Origin: Paludibacteraceae bacterium
GTDB taxonomy: Bacteria > Bacteroidota > Bacteroidia > Bacteroidales > Paludibacteraceae
DNA length: 64,000 nucleotides
Reading direction: 5' to 3'
Assembly: GCA_017446585.1 (NCBI GenBank)
Contig: JAFSQL010000006.1
Location: 1-64,000 of the forward strand
In this document: positions 45,914-55,606 of the stretch, one piece after another
Layout: each line of letters begins with the position of its first letter
Position numbering within the stretch: the first letter of the stretch is position 1
Program-made: the position numbers and the translations under genes
Notes under the pieces: model-generated
The model's database searches: none
Told to the model about the DNA's origin: nothing
Seen by the model: the letters and a program-made list of their open reading frames with translations, nothing else

Positions 45914-47629
45914 ATGTGTATGAATCTATCCTCATTTTTTCGACAAAACCGATGGCTACAAGCACTTGCCGTCATTCTGGTTCTCATCGTCGTCAACCTG
46001 CTTGCGCAAATCACCATACTTCGTTTTGACCTGACCAACGAAAAACGTTTCTCCATCAGCGATAACACTAAGACCATGGCTCGTCAACTTGACAAGGACG
46101 TCATCGTCAATGTCTATCTTGATGGCGACCTCAACCCCTCCTTCCTGCGACTGAAAAAGGCTACGCAACAGACGCTTGACGAAATCGGCATCTACGCTCG
46201 CCGCCAATGGACCATCCATTTCATCGACCCGTCCCAGGCCGATTCTGACAAGCAACGTCAACAAAACTACGAGTCCCTCACCGCTCGGGGTCTGAAACCC
46301 ACGGTTGTTTATGAAAAAGACAACCAAGGCAAGTCCATCCAGAAACTCATCTTCCCTTGGGCTGAAATCATCTATGACGGTGACACCGTCCCCGTCCGTC
46401 TGCTTGAGAACAATCCCACCATCAGCGGACCGGAAAACCTTAACCACTCCATCGAAAATCTCGAATTCGCCTTTGCCGACCCGCTCCGCATCAAGGCGCA
46501 GAAGTCTGTCGAAAAAATCGCCTTCATCGAAGGCCATGGCGAACTGGCTCCCGAACAGGTTTACGACGCAAGCGTGGCGCTTAGCAAATATTTTCAAGTC
46601 GATCGTGGTGCCCTTTCGCTCGACCCCAACATCCTCTCGCCCTACAAGGCCATCATCATAGCGGGACCCAAACTGCCTTTCTCTGAAACCGACAAATACA
46701 TCATTGACCAATACATCATGCGTGGCGGAAAAGTGCTCTTCCTCATCGACGGCGTGCGCTTTGCGACCGACAGCCTCTCCACCGCGGGCATGACTCCTGC
46801 CATCCCGCTCGATGTCAATCTTTCCGACATGCTGTTCAAATACGGATGCCGCATCGTCCCCGCGCTCCTGCAAGACATGCAGTGCGTCCAAGTTCCGGTC
46901 AACGTGGCTCCCAAAGGCGAATCACCCAACTGGCAACCCATGCCTTTCTACTTCAGTCCCCTGTTGCTTGCCTCGCCCGAAAGCCCCGTCACGCGCAACA
47001 TCGTTCAGGTGCGTGCCAACATGACCAGCGGCATTGACCTCAATGTCAACTCCAATTCCGACATTCACAAGACCGTTCTCCTCGTCACCAGCAATGCTTC
47101 CCACGCCATTTCAACCCCCGCGCGAATCGATCTCAACTCCATCTACGACATCGAACCTGAAACCTACTTCACACAACATTACCTCCCCGTGGCGGCGGCA
47201 TTCGAAGGGTCTTTCCCTTCCCTCTTTGCCAATCGCATGACCCCTGAAGGCATCTATCCGCCTTCGTCCACCATCGTCAGTGGCAAACGCTCTCGCATCA
47301 TCGTTGCCGCTTGCAGCGAAATCATCCGCAACGACATCGCTGGCAATGCCACCAATCCGCAAGTGCTCCCTTTGGGCTATGACCGCTATGCCAACCGCGA
47401 ATACGGCAATCGTGACTTCATCCTCAACTCCGTCCTCTTCCTCACCGACGACAATGGATGGCTGCAACTGCGCTCGCGACAATTCAAACTCCGTATGCTC
47501 AACAAGACGGAAACCATCAAACATCGACTTGCCTTCCAAATACTCAATGTCGCCCTGCCCGCCTTGCTCCTCTTGGGCTTTGCGTTCGCCTTCTTCCTTC
47601 TCCGTCGCCGACGCTACGCGCGCTCCTGA
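45914..47629 (+). CDS. gldG: GldG family protein (gliding/ABC-transporter-associated)
   Basis: Membrane-anchored protein of the Bacteroidetes GldG family, which in gliding species works with GldA and GldF as an ABC-type system. About 571 residues: N-terminal helix ([19 protein letters not shown]), the extracytoplasmic GldG/IFT52-like domain ([90 protein letters not shown]), and a C-terminal helix ([21 protein letters not shown]). No gldF lies upstream, where it usually sits; gmd is there on the other strand. It is followed by dnaN, a frequent neighbour in the phylum. Confidence 0.88.
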   Translation: MCMNLSSFFRQNRWLQALAVILVLIVVNLLAQITILRFDLTNEKRFSISDNTKTMARQLDKDVIVNVYLDGDLNPSFLRLKKATQQTLDEIGIYARRQWTIHFIDPSQADSDKQRQQNYESLTARGLKPTVVYEKDNQGKSIQKLIFPWAEIIYDGDTVPVRLLENNPTISGPENLNHSIENLEFAFADPLRIKAQKSVEKIAFIEGHGELAPEQVYDASVALSKYFQVDRGALSLDPNILSPYKAIIIAGPKLPFSETDKYIIDQYIMRGGKVLFLIDGVRFATDSLSTAGMTPAIPLDVNLSDMLFKYGCRIVPALLQDMQCVQVPVNVAPKGESPNWQPMPFYFSPLLLASPESPVTRNIVQVRANMTSGIDLNVNSNSDIHKTVLLVTSNASHAISTPARIDLNSIYDIEPETYFTQHYLPVAAAFEGSFPSLFANRMTPEGIYPPSSTIVSGKRSRIIVAACSEIIRNDIAGNATNPQVLPLGYDRYANREYGNRDFILNSVLFLTDDNGWLQLRSRQFKLRMLNKTETIKHRLAFQILNVALPALLLLGFAFAFFLLRRRRYARS

Positions 47630-47672
47630 AAAAAGTATGGAAGCCACCCTCCCCTCTAACCAAAAAAAACGT

Positions 47673-47680
47673 TACCTTTG
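47673..47680 (+). promoter_or_regulatory. -7 box of dnaN
   Basis: TACCTTTG on the plus strand, perfect TAnnTTTG, 57 bp before the dnaN ATG. Confidence 0.5.
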
Positions 47681-47737
47681 TCACCATACCTTAATTCTAT
47701 TATACGCATTAAACAATAACAAAAACAAGATACCATC

Positions 47738-48862
47738 ATGAAATTCAACGTCTCCAGTGCCGACCTCCTCGACCGCGTGCAAACCATCAGCCGCGTCATC
47801 GCCTCCAAAAATACGCTCGAAATCATGTCCGACATCCTCTTCACTGTCAAGGATCAACAACTCACCCTCACCGCTTCCGACCTCGAGACCACCATCGTCA
47901 CCACCCTCCCGCTCAATTCCTCCGAAGGTCAAATCTCCGTTGCCATCGACACCAAGCGTCTCACCGACTCCCTTCGCGAATTTGCTGACCAGCCGCTGGA
48001 CATCGAGGTGGACGACCAGAACTTCCAAGTGCGCATCACCACTGCCTCCGGAAACTACAACCTTGGCGGTGTCAACGGTTCTGAATACCCTGAGCTCTCC
48101 ATGGTTCAGAACCCTACGGCTCAGTTCCCTATTCCTTCTTCCACGCTCCTCGATGCCATCACCAAGACCATTTTTGCCGCTCCTGACGACAAGCTCCGCC
48201 CTGTCATGGCGGGCATCTTCGTTGACAACAACGACTCCGGCATCAACTTCGTGGCTACCGATGCTCACAAACTTGTGCGCTACCGTGTCGAGGACAACTC
48301 ATGCCCTGCTGGCAACTCCTTCATCCTCGCGCGCAAACCGGCCATCATTCTCCAGTCTCTCCTTTCCAAGGACAACGACAACGTCTCCATTCAATATGAT
48401 GACAAGATGATGCAGTTCTCACTGCTCAACTACACCATGTACAGCCGTCAAGTTGAAGGCAAATACCCTAACTACGACGCTGTCATCCCTAAGAACAACC
48501 CTTTCACGCTCTCCATCGACCGCCTCGCTGCCATGGCTGCGCTCCGTCGCACCTCCCTCTACTCTGCCGAAGCGTCCAACATGGTCAAGCTTGACATCTC
48601 CAACGACAGGGTTGTCCTCTCCGCCCAGGATTTCGAGAAGAGCGTTTCGGCTACCGAGACCGTCGCTTGCCAATACTCTGGCGACCCGCTCTCCATCGGA
48701 TTCAAAGCCTCCTACCTTATCGAAATCTTCAAGAACATTGAGTCTGACAACGTTCTCCTCCAAATCGCCGACCCTAACCGTGCCGCCATCATTCTCCCCG
48801 AGACCAACAAGCAGGGCGAGGACATCCTCATGCTGCTCATGCCTATGATTCTTGACTACTAA
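47738..48862 (+). CDS. dnaN: DNA polymerase III beta subunit (sliding clamp)
   Basis: Ring-shaped processivity clamp of the replicative polymerase. 374 residues in three similar domains: first MKFNVSSADLLDRVQTISRVIASKNTLEIMSDILF, middle SEYPELSMVQNPTAQFPIPSSTLLDAITKTIFA, third VEGKYPNYDAVIPKNNPF, and the C-terminal EDILMLLMPMILDY, the usual LMPM end. Forms a run with the exonuclease and trmN6 genes (13-bp and 4-bp gaps). No dnaA is near. Confidence 0.96.
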   Translation: MKFNVSSADLLDRVQTISRVIASKNTLEIMSDILFTVKDQQLTLTASDLETTIVTTLPLNSSEGQISVAIDTKRLTDSLREFADQPLDIEVDDQNFQVRITTASGNYNLGGVNGSEYPELSMVQNPTAQFPIPSSTLLDAITKTIFAAPDDKLRPVMAGIFVDNNDSGINFVATDAHKLVRYRVEDNSCPAGNSFILARKPAIILQSLLSKDNDNVSIQYDDKMMQFSLLNYTMYSRQVEGKYPNYDAVIPKNNPFTLSIDRLAAMAALRRTSLYSAEASNMVKLDISNDRVVLSAQDFEKSVSATETVACQYSGDPLSIGFKASYLIEIFKNIESDNVLLQIADPNRAAIILPETNKQGEDILMLLMPMILDY

Positions 48863-48874
48863 CCGTTCTGATTC

Positions 48875-49657
48875 ATGAAACTCAATCTGCAACGTCCGCT
48901 CGTGTTTTTTGACCTCGAGACGACTGGTGTCGATTTTCTCAACGATCGCATTGTCGAACTTTCTTTCATCAAAATCCTTCCCGACGGCTCCGAGCAGCGT
49001 GACTGCATGCGCATCAATCCCGAACGCCCCATTCCGCCCGAAGCCACAGCGGTCCACCACATCACGGACGAAGACGTGGCGTCCTGCCCTACGTTCAAGC
49101 AATTGGCTCCGCAACTGGCAGAAGTGTTCACGGGTGTTGACCTCGCTGGCTACAACAGCAACAAATTCGATGTCCCTATGCTTGACGAGGAGTTTCATCG
49201 GGCGGGAGTCAACCCTCATCTTGAGAACGCCAAACTCATCGATGCGCAAGCCATCTTCATGAAGCACGAACCGCGCACGCTCGTTGCCGCCCATCGTTTC
49301 TACTGCGACGGTGCCGACTTTGATAACGCTCACAGTGCCCTGGCTGACACCCAAGCCACCTACGACGTGCTGCTCGCCCAAATCCAACGATACGACGACC
49401 TCTCCAACGACATCGAGACGCTCGCGTCCCACTCGCGCTACAACGACAACGTTGACTTCGCCGGTCGGTTCCTTTTCGACAAGAACAAGAAGGTCATTGT
49501 CAACTTCGGCAAGCACAAGGGCAAGTTCCTTGCACGTGTCTTTGACGAAGACCCTTCTTACTATTCTTGGATGATGAATGGCGATTTCGCGCACAATACC
49601 AAAGCCGTTCTCGAGCACTACCACGGCCTCTACCTCTTGGCAAAAAAGAACAGTTGA
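48875..49657 (+). CDS. DEDDh 3'-5' exonuclease (DNA polymerase III epsilon-like)
   Basis: Predicted proofreading-type or repair exonuclease. 260 residues. The DEDDh motifs are visible: FFDLETTGVDF (Exo I), the NSNKFDVPMLDEEF region (Exo II) and HSALADTQATYDVL (Exo III, His and Asp). After ~170 residues there is a C-terminal part (VIVNFGKHKGKFLARVFDEDPSYYSWMMNGDFAHNTKAVL) that matches the small domain found after the exonuclease core in Bacteroidetes homologues. It could be DnaQ or a separate repair enzyme. 13 bp after dnaN. Confidence 0.9.
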   Translation: MKLNLQRPLVFFDLETTGVDFLNDRIVELSFIKILPDGSEQRDCMRINPERPIPPEATAVHHITDEDVASCPTFKQLAPQLAEVFTGVDLAGYNSNKFDVPMLDEEFHRAGVNPHLENAKLIDAQAIFMKHEPRTLVAAHRFYCDGADFDNAHSALADTQATYDVLLAQIQRYDDLSNDIETLASHSRYNDNVDFAGRFLFDKNKKVIVNFGKHKGKFLARVFDEDPSYYSWMMNGDFAHNTKAVLEHYHGLYLLAKKNS

Positions 49658-49661
49658 CCCC

Positions 49662-50396
49662 GTGTCTAACGACCACTTCCGTTTCAAACAGTTTTCCGTT
49701 TTCCAATCTTCTTGTGCCATGAAGGTGGGGTTCGATGCCTGCCTGCTCGGATCTTGGGCTCCTTCCCCTCCCAACGCCACACGCATGCTCGACATCGGAA
49801 CGGGAACGGGAGTACTTGCTCTCATGCTTGCGCAGCGGTTTCCGTCAGCCACGCTGACCGCCATTGACATCGACCCCGATTCCGTCCGCCAAGCCACCGA
49901 AAACGTTGCGCTCTCCCCCTTTCGTTCACGCATCTCCGTCCTCCACTCCGCCTTTGACCTCTTTGCCCGTTCCGCCATTCGTTCCGGAACGCTTTTCCAA
50001 GCCATCGTTTCCAACCCTCCTTATTTTCAACCATCATCCCAGTCTCTTGTGGATCCCGACTCTCGCCGTGCAACGGCGCGCCATGACTCCGACGGACTTT
50101 TGCGACAGATTTTCACCCTTACTCCCCGTCTGCTCACCCCCGACGGCATTCTCTCTCTCATTCTCCCCGCCGAACTTCAGAGCCACGCCCTCACTTTGGC
50201 AAGCAATTTGAATCTCATTTCTTGTGTCAGCGTCTTCACCTCACCCCGCCGCCCGTCGCCCAAGCGCGTCCTCCTTTCTTTCTCTCTCACCCCCTCCTCT
50301 CCTTCTTTTTCTCGCCTTGACGTTCGCGATGCCGACGGTTCCTTTTCTTCCGCCTATTCCCAATTGCTCTCGCCTTTCTATCTACACCTCTTATAA
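49662..50396 (+). CDS. tRNA1(Val) (adenine37-N6)-methyltransferase TrmN6-like
   Basis: S-adenosylmethionine-dependent methyltransferase of the YfiC/TrmN6 family. A GTG start at 49662, 4 bp after the exonuclease stop, gives 244 residues with the expected FRFKQFSVFQSSCAMKVGFDACLLGSW beginning; an ATG at 49578 lies inside the exonuclease gene and is rejected. Motif I is MLDIGTGTGVLALMLAQ, an acidic residue follows in IDIDPDSVRQA, and the catalytic NPPY-type motif is SNPPYF. The C-terminus is serine- and leucine-rich because of the local pyrimidine-rich coding strand. Confidence 0.88.
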   Translation: MSNDHFRFKQFSVFQSSCAMKVGFDACLLGSWAPSPPNATRMLDIGTGTGVLALMLAQRFPSATLTAIDIDPDSVRQATENVALSPFRSRISVLHSAFDLFARSAIRSGTLFQAIVSNPPYFQPSSQSLVDPDSRRATARHDSDGLLRQIFTLTPRLLTPDGILSLILPAELQSHALTLASNLNLISCVSVFTSPRRPSPKRVLLSFSLTPSSPSFSRLDVRDADGSFSSAYSQLLSPFYLHLL

Positions 50397-50403
50397 AAAA
50401 GGA

Positions 50404-50411
50404 TTATCTTT
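50404..50411 (+). promoter_or_regulatory. -7 box of the thioredoxin-like protein gene
   Basis: TATCTTTG on the plus strand, 43 bp before the ATG at 50455; supports that start over the longer frame beginning at 50224. Confidence 0.5.
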
Positions 50412-50454
50412 GCTCCGTTTTGTTTTCCTTTGTTCCTTAATTTCTCTTTTGGAC

Positions 50455-51933
50455 ATGAAACGTTTACTTCTTCCGCTACTGCTCCTCTGCTCCGTCTTTT
50501 CCATGGCGGCTACTGCTGGACGCACCTTCACCGTTCGGGCTCCGCAGTTCGCCAACAGCGATGCCATCATTGCTGGCTACCTTGCCGACAAGATCTATAG
50601 CCACGACACCATCCACCTCAACGACAAGGGCTACGGACAAGTCTCCCTCCCCGACAAGTTGGACGAAGGTCTCTACCTCCTCTTTTTCAATGCCAGCCGC
50701 TACTACGAGTTCTTGCTGTGCGAAAACCAGAATCTCGAACTCTCCGTTTCCGACACTACCAAGAACGCCATCGAGTCCTTCTCCGTCCATGGCGACCCGC
50801 AGTCCGAGGCGTTCATCAACTTTGGTGTCTTCATCACGCAGAAACGTACCGTCCAAGCCGAACTCCTCAACAAACGCCGTGAACTTCCCGAAAACTCCAA
50901 ACAACGACAAAAACTCACCGAGCAGATTGACCAGCTCAACAAGCAAGTTGAAGACTACCAGCAAGATCTCATTCGCCGCTTCGATGGTCGCACGCTCGGC
51001 CTCTTTGTCAAGGCGCTCATCGAACCCAAATTCCCTGCCGAACTCCTGAATTCCGACACCACCCAAGCCATGCGACTTCGCCGTTACGAATATGCCAAGC
51101 AGCATTTCTTCGACAACTACAATCTTGCCGACCCGCGCTCTTGGCGTTTCAATCAACTGCATCGCAAACTTGACCAGTTCCTCAACAAGACCTTGGTTCA
51201 AATCCCTGACAGCATCACGCCAGCCGCCATTGACCTCATCGAGCGTTCCCGACCTGACAGCGTCTGCTTCGACATCATGACCAACCGCATCATAGATTAC
51301 TCTGTCAAGAGCAAAATCATGGGCATGGACATGCTCTTCGCGCAAATTGCCGAACGCTATTACCTCACCCACCTTGCCTATTGGACCGATTCCACGCTCC
51401 AATCCAATGTCGAAAGCGAATACCGCAAGGTTCGCTTCAACCAACTCGGCATGACCGCTGCCAACCTTCCTCTCCGCCTACGTGACAATCGACAACTCTT
51501 CCTCCACGATGTCAAGGCGCCTCTCACGCTCCTCTTCTTCTACGAGCCTACCTGTGGACATTGCCAAAAGATGACTCCCCTTGTCCACGACATCTTCACC
51601 CGCTGGCACGACAAGGGATTTCAAGTCGTGGCTGTCTATCTGCTGCAAGACACCAAGGAGTGGGACGATTTCATGAAAAACAACAACCTTTACGACTGGA
51701 TCAACGTTTGGGATCCTCAACGTGAATCTTACTACTGGACTTTCTTCGACACCTCCTCCACGCCGGGACTCTACCTGCTCGATGCCGACAAGAAAATCAT
51801 CGCCAAGAAGATTGACGCGCCCACGCTCGAAAACATCGTGCGTTTCAAACTTGTTGATGAGCCCGCTGGGCGTCCCTTCCACTCGACCATCCACTCTGGC
51901 GAAGACGAACTCCCCATTGACCTCGGCAAGTAA
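50455..51933 (+). CDS. Secreted thioredoxin-like protein with DUF5106-type N-terminal region
   Basis: Exported protein with a C-terminal thioredoxin/TlpA fold. Starting at 50455 gives 492 residues and a clear signal peptide (LLLPLLLLCSVFSMAATAG). The central part (residues ~30-330) is helical and matches the pattern of Bacteroidetes proteins annotated DUF5106 or DUF4369: YLADKIYSHDTIHL, then long charged helices. The redox site is CGHC within FFYEPTCGHCQKMTPLVHDIF at about residue 370, followed by a TlpA-like GTPFYLLDADKK region (here STPGLYLLDADKK). Predicted to act as an oxidoreductase in the cell envelope; partner unknown. Confidence 0.82.
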   Translation: MKRLLLPLLLLCSVFSMAATAGRTFTVRAPQFANSDAIIAGYLADKIYSHDTIHLNDKGYGQVSLPDKLDEGLYLLFFNASRYYEFLLCENQNLELSVSDTTKNAIESFSVHGDPQSEAFINFGVFITQKRTVQAELLNKRRELPENSKQRQKLTEQIDQLNKQVEDYQQDLIRRFDGRTLGLFVKALIEPKFPAELLNSDTTQAMRLRRYEYAKQHFFDNYNLADPRSWRFNQLHRKLDQFLNKTLVQIPDSITPAAIDLIERSRPDSVCFDIMTNRIIDYSVKSKIMGMDMLFAQIAERYYLTHLAYWTDSTLQSNVESEYRKVRFNQLGMTAANLPLRLRDNRQLFLHDVKAPLTLLFFYEPTCGHCQKMTPLVHDIFTRWHDKGFQVVAVYLLQDTKEWDDFMKNNNLYDWINVWDPQRESYYWTFFDTSSTPGLYLLDADKKIIAKKIDAPTLENIVRFKLVDEPAGRPFHSTIHSGEDELPIDLGK

Positions 51934-51954
51934 TCTTCCATTTCTCTTCTTCCC

Positions 51955-52455
51955 ATGCTCCGGACCTTTCGTGACTGTTCTCCTTGCGTTGCCCCTTCGG
52001 CTTTCGTTGCCGACAACGCCTCAGTCATTGGCGATGTCACCATCGGCAACCGCTCCTCCGTTTGGTTTTCCGCTGTCCTGCGGGGCGACGTGGGCAAGAT
52101 AGTCATTGGCGACGACTCCAACGTTCAGGACGGTGCCGTTCTCCACTGCTCCCTCGGCTTGTCCGAAACGCGCGTCGGCAATCGTGTCACCATTGGTCAT
52201 TGTGCCGTCGTCCACGGGGCGCAAATCGATGACGACTGCCTCATCGGCATCCACGCCACGGTGCTCGACAATGTTCATGTTGGCAAGGGCAGTGTCGTGG
52301 CGGCTGGGGCGGTAGTCCTTGCTGGGACCGTCATTCCTCCTTTTACGCTTTGGGCTGGCATTCCGGCGCGACAGGTCAAGACGCTTACAGACGCTTCTCG
52401 CAACCTCACGCTCGCCCTTCACTACGTCGATGCCATCAATGACTATAAGGACTGA
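51955..52455 (+). CDS. Gamma-carbonic-anhydrase family hexapeptide protein
   Basis: Left-handed beta-helix trimer of the gamma-CA/YrdA family. 166 residues: VADNASVIGDVTIGNRSSVWFSAVLRGDVGKIVIGDDSNVQDGAVLHC, then VTIGHCAVVHGAQIDDDCLIGIHATVLDNVHVGKGSVVAAGAVV. The zinc histidines are probably in LHC, IGHCAVVHG and the nearby IHA. The role of most such proteins is not settled. The flippase gene starts 17 bp inside its 3' end. Confidence 0.9.
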   Translation: MLRTFRDCSPCVAPSAFVADNASVIGDVTIGNRSSVWFSAVLRGDVGKIVIGDDSNVQDGAVLHCSLGLSETRVGNRVTIGHCAVVHGAQIDDDCLIGIHATVLDNVHVGKGSVVAAGAVVLAGTVIPPFTLWAGIPARQVKTLTDASRNLTLALHYVDAINDYKD

Positions 52456-53731
52456 CATACGACGCCTCTTCCTTAGGCTCTACCACTCTCGCGTGCTTGA
52501 GAATTTCGGATTCCTATCGGCGGCTAACGTCTTCGGTTCGCTCATCGGGCTCATCCTCTACCCCTTTGTCATTCGCATCCTCGGTGCCGAAAACTATGGT
52601 CTCTATGCCTTCGCTGTCGTCATCGCCACCTACCCCTCCATGCTCTGCACCTACGGCTTCCACCTTCCGGCAAGCCAACGTGTCGTCTCCGCTCTGAACC
52701 TGCCTGACCTCGCCTCCCGTCGCTCCGCTCTCTCTTCTGTCGTGTCCACGGTTTTCACGGCGCAACTCCTGCTCGTGCTCGCTTGTTTCCTCGTCTTCTT
52801 GCCGCTCGCTCTTTTCGTTCCCGTCATCCACTCCCACCTCCTCTTGTTCCTCCTCGCTTGGTGTGTCATCATCAACGAACTGCTCCACCCCGTTTGGTAC
52901 TTTCAGGCTACCAAGCGCATGCGTGTCTCTTCCTCCGTCTCGCTTGCCGTCCGTGCGCTGTCCGTTCCCCTCACGTTCGTCCTTGTGCGTGCGCCTGACG
53001 ACAACCTCACCTTCATGGCAATAGTCATCGGCACCACCTTCGTGGGCAGCCTCTTTGCCTTTGCCTACATGCTCCTTCATGACGGCATTCGCCTCCGCCG
53101 TCCCTCTTTCTCCGATGTTTGGAACTGCTACCGTGTCTCCACGCCTTACTTCATTGACATCTGGTTCTCGTCGCTCAAGCTCAACACGCTCCACTTCCTC
53201 GTGGGCGCGCTCTTTGGCATGCGCCAACTTGCCATTCTTGACCTCGCTTCCAAGATCATCAACATTCCGCGCTACCTTGCCAAAAACATCAATGCCGCTC
53301 TCTTCCCCGAGGTGTGGCGTGACATCCGCCGACGTGCCGTCCGTCGTCTCCTCCGTGCCGAACTTCTCATTGGCGTCGCCATCACGCTCGTTGTCATCGC
53401 TCTTGCTTATCCGCTCACGCTCTTCCTCGGTGGCAAGCCGCTCTTCCCCGCCTTCCCGCTCTCACTCATCCTCGCGCCTACCATTTTCGCCTGGTTCGTT
53501 GTCGATGGCTACGTCCACTTCGTTTTCACGCCCACCGACCGCTCCCGTTTTGTCTCCGCCAACCAACTGGTCGCCTTCTGCTCTTGGTTGGTACTTTTCT
53601 TCTTGGCTTACTTCTTCACGTCCTCGCTTTTTGTTTCCTGCGCCTCCCTCACGCTCTCCGCTCTTGGCGAAGTCCTCTTCTGTCACTACGTCACGCGCCG
53701 GCATCGACTTTTGTCACTCCTGCCCGAATAG
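52439..53731 (+). CDS. Polysaccharide (oligosaccharide) flippase, Wzx/MATE-like
   Basis: Inner-membrane lipid-linked oligosaccharide flippase, likely for cell-surface glycan. The ATG at 52439 (MTIRTDIRRLF) overlaps the previous gene by 17 bp and gives 430 residues; the longer frame from 52319 lies inside that gene. About twelve hydrophobic helices. N-terminal LENFGFLSAANVFGSLIGLILYPFVIRILGAENYGLYAFA is typical of the Wzx/RfbX family. No glycosyltransferases are next to it. The 3' end overlaps the convergent aminopeptidase gene by 18 bp. Confidence 0.88.
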   Translation: MTIRTDIRRLFLRLYHSRVLENFGFLSAANVFGSLIGLILYPFVIRILGAENYGLYAFAVVIATYPSMLCTYGFHLPASQRVVSALNLPDLASRRSALSSVVSTVFTAQLLLVLACFLVFLPLALFVPVIHSHLLLFLLAWCVIINELLHPVWYFQATKRMRVSSSVSLAVRALSVPLTFVLVRAPDDNLTFMAIVIGTTFVGSLFAFAYMLLHDGIRLRRPSFSDVWNCYRVSTPYFIDIWFSSLKLNTLHFLVGALFGMRQLAILDLASKIINIPRYLAKNINAALFPEVWRDIRRRAVRRLLRAELLIGVAITLVVIALAYPLTLFLGGKPLFPAFPLSLILAPTIFAWFVVDGYVHFVFTPTDRSRFVSANQLVAFCSWLVLFFLAYFFTSSLFVSCASLTLSALGEVLFCHYVTRRHRLLSLLPE

Positions 53732-55507
53732 GAAAGGTTCGCATTTTTCTTTCAGCCATGCCGCTTCTTCCTTCGTCAGCCTTGGCTGCAGCCGCCTGAT
53801 TATTTCTTCGTGATACGCCTTCAGCCATGCCTTTTCTTCCCTCGTCAGCATTTCCGTCTCCACGCCCTTTGCGTCAAAGGGGCACAACGTCAGTGTCTCC
53901 ATCTTGAGCCATCCCTCTTTTTCGTCCGCCACCGTCAGCGTCAGATTCTCGTGCCTTATGCCATATCGCCCTGCCTTGTAATATCCCGGCTCGTTGCTCG
54001 TAACCATTCCTGCCTCCATTGCCACCGTCCCCTTCTTGCCTATTCGCTGCGGTCCCTCATGCACGCATAGGTAGTGACCCACGCCGTGACCCGTTCCGTG
54101 ACCATAATCCTTCCCCTCTGCCCACAAGTGTTGCTTGGCTATCACGTCCAACTCTCTTCCCGCCGTTCCCTTCGGGAACCTTGACATCGCCACGCCTATG
54201 TGTCCTTTCAGCACCAAGGTGAAGTCCCTTCTCGTCTCCTCATCCACTTCCCCTCTCACATACGTTCGCGTCACGTCCGTCGTTCCCATCAGATACTGAC
54301 CTCCGCTGTCTATCAGCAGCAACCCTTCTCCCTCTATCTTGGAGTTCGTCTCTTCCGTCGCGCTATAGTGCACGATGGCGCCATGTTCCCTCCATGCCGC
54401 TATGGTCTCGAAACTCTCGCTCTTATACATCGCTCCTCCCGCTTCTCTTCTCAACTCGTGCAACTTCTCCGCCACGCTCATTTCCGTCATCTCCTCTTTC
54501 GTTTCCTCCATCCACTTCCAGTGTCGCGCCAATGCCACACCATCCGTCTCCATCGTCCGTCTCGTGTCTTCTATCTCCGTCTCGTTCTTCACCGCCTTCA
54601 TCGCTCCAACCACCGACCCCGCCATTTTCACATTCGCCGCCTTCACCATTGCCCGCAGGGCGGCGGGTGTCTTATTGATGTCCATGGCTATCTTTCCGCC
54701 GCTCCACGCTCTCAAGTCCTCTTTCACTGCCGCCATCCGCTTCGCCTCTATTCCTTCTGCCACCTCATGGTCCGTGTAGAGCGTGTACCCCGTTTGCGTC
54801 AGCAACACTGTTCCCGCGAACGTGGGTGTGTACGGCTCGTCACCTCCCCTTAGGTTCAGCAGCCACGCCACCTCGTCCGTCGCCGCCGTCAGCAAGGCTT
54901 CCGCGCCTTCTTCTCTCAATCGCTTTCGCGCCCTTTCCATCTTCTGCTCCCTGCTCTCGCCGGCATACCTCACGTCATATTCCACCACCTTCCCCGTCGG
55001 TCTCCCCGGTCTCTCCATCCAAGCCTCATCCACCATTTGTTCATACGCCCCCGTCTCCGTCTCCACGCCTTTCAACCCTCGCTTCGCTTCCATCCACTCC
55101 CTCACGCTCATCAGTGCCCATGGCAGGCTCACCTTTCCACCCGCCTTCACCTTCTCCGTCAGCCATGCCCATACGCTCGGCACGCCCTCCTCTCCATCCC
55201 TCATGAGTTCTATGCCTGTTCCCTCCAACTGTGCTTCCGCTTGCAGATAATATCGGCTGTCTGTCCACAACGCCCACGCCTCCTCGCCTTCTTTCGACCC
55301 TGCCGCGCTCACCACGGCGAGCGTCCCCGCGCTGCCCGTGAAGCCGCTCAACGCGCGCCTCGTCTTCCAATGCTCTGCCACATATTCGCTCAAATTCTCA
55401 TCCGCTGTCGGAATGACCATTGCCGACACCCCGTTCCTTTCCATCGCTTCCGTCAGCCGTCTTCTACGTTCGCTAACCCTTTCTTTTTCTGATGCCTCGA
55501 TACCCAT
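53714..55507 (-). CDS. Xaa-Pro aminopeptidase (aminopeptidase P, M24B)
   Basis: Metallopeptidase that removes N-terminal residues before proline. Starting at MGIEASEKERVSERRRRL gives 597 residues; an ATG 45 bp upstream is possible. Three-domain M24B form: N-terminal creatinase-like domains (ADENLSEYVAEHWKTRRALSGFTGSAG, LWTDSRYYLQAEAQL), then the pita-bread domain with metal ligands in LLIDSGGQYLMGTTDVTRTY, GHGTGHGVGHYLCVHEGPQRI and SNEPGYYKAGRYGIRHENL. Ligands look complete. Coding strand is very purine-rich, opposite to the plus-strand neighbours. It is a separate transcript facing the flippase. Confidence 0.94.
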   Translation of the reverse strand: MGIEASEKERVSERRRRLTEAMERNGVSAMVIPTADENLSEYVAEHWKTRRALSGFTGSAGTLAVVSAAGSKEGEEAWALWTDSRYYLQAEAQLEGTGIELMRDGEEGVPSVWAWLTEKVKAGGKVSLPWALMSVREWMEAKRGLKGVETETGAYEQMVDEAWMERPGRPTGKVVEYDVRYAGESREQKMERARKRLREEGAEALLTAATDEVAWLLNLRGGDEPYTPTFAGTVLLTQTGYTLYTDHEVAEGIEAKRMAAVKEDLRAWSGGKIAMDINKTPAALRAMVKAANVKMAGSVVGAMKAVKNETEIEDTRRTMETDGVALARHWKWMEETKEEMTEMSVAEKLHELRREAGGAMYKSESFETIAAWREHGAIVHYSATEETNSKIEGEGLLLIDSGGQYLMGTTDVTRTYVRGEVDEETRRDFTLVLKGHIGVAMSRFPKGTAGRELDVIAKQHLWAEGKDYGHGTGHGVGHYLCVHEGPQRIGKKGTVAMEAGMVTSNEPGYYKAGRYGIRHENLTLTVADEKEGWLKMETLTLCPFDAKGVETEMLTREEKAWLKAYHEEIIRRLQPRLTKEEAAWLKEKCEPFLFGQE

Positions 55508-55592
55508 TTTCTCGTTTCTTTTCAAGACTTGTTTTCCTTGCCTTTCTTGCAAATTTAACTAAAAAAACACGCTCATCTTCAAAACATTCCAC

Positions 55593-55600
55593 TATATTTG
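55593..55600 (+). promoter_or_regulatory. -7 box of the Ig-repeat protein leader
   Basis: TATATTTG on the plus strand, perfect TAnnTTTG; a start near 55607 gives a ~347-nt leader before the ATG at 55954. No clear -33 TTTG is seen. Confidence 0.45.
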
Positions 55601-55606
55601 CGGCAA

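Noticed and set aside
45744..46077. Longer gmd start at 46077
   Set aside because: It would run through the gldG promoter and 5' end and add ~110 unrelated residues before a perfect family N-terminus.
45956..46891. 311-codon minus-strand ORF
   Set aside because: Antisense to gldG, same strand-bias effect; no recognisable domain.
48419..50014. 531-codon minus-strand ORF
   Set aside because: It lies antisense to dnaN, the exonuclease and trmN6, all of which have clear family motifs. Its composition (Val/Glu/Arg/Gly rich) is what the pyrimidine-rich plus strand produces.
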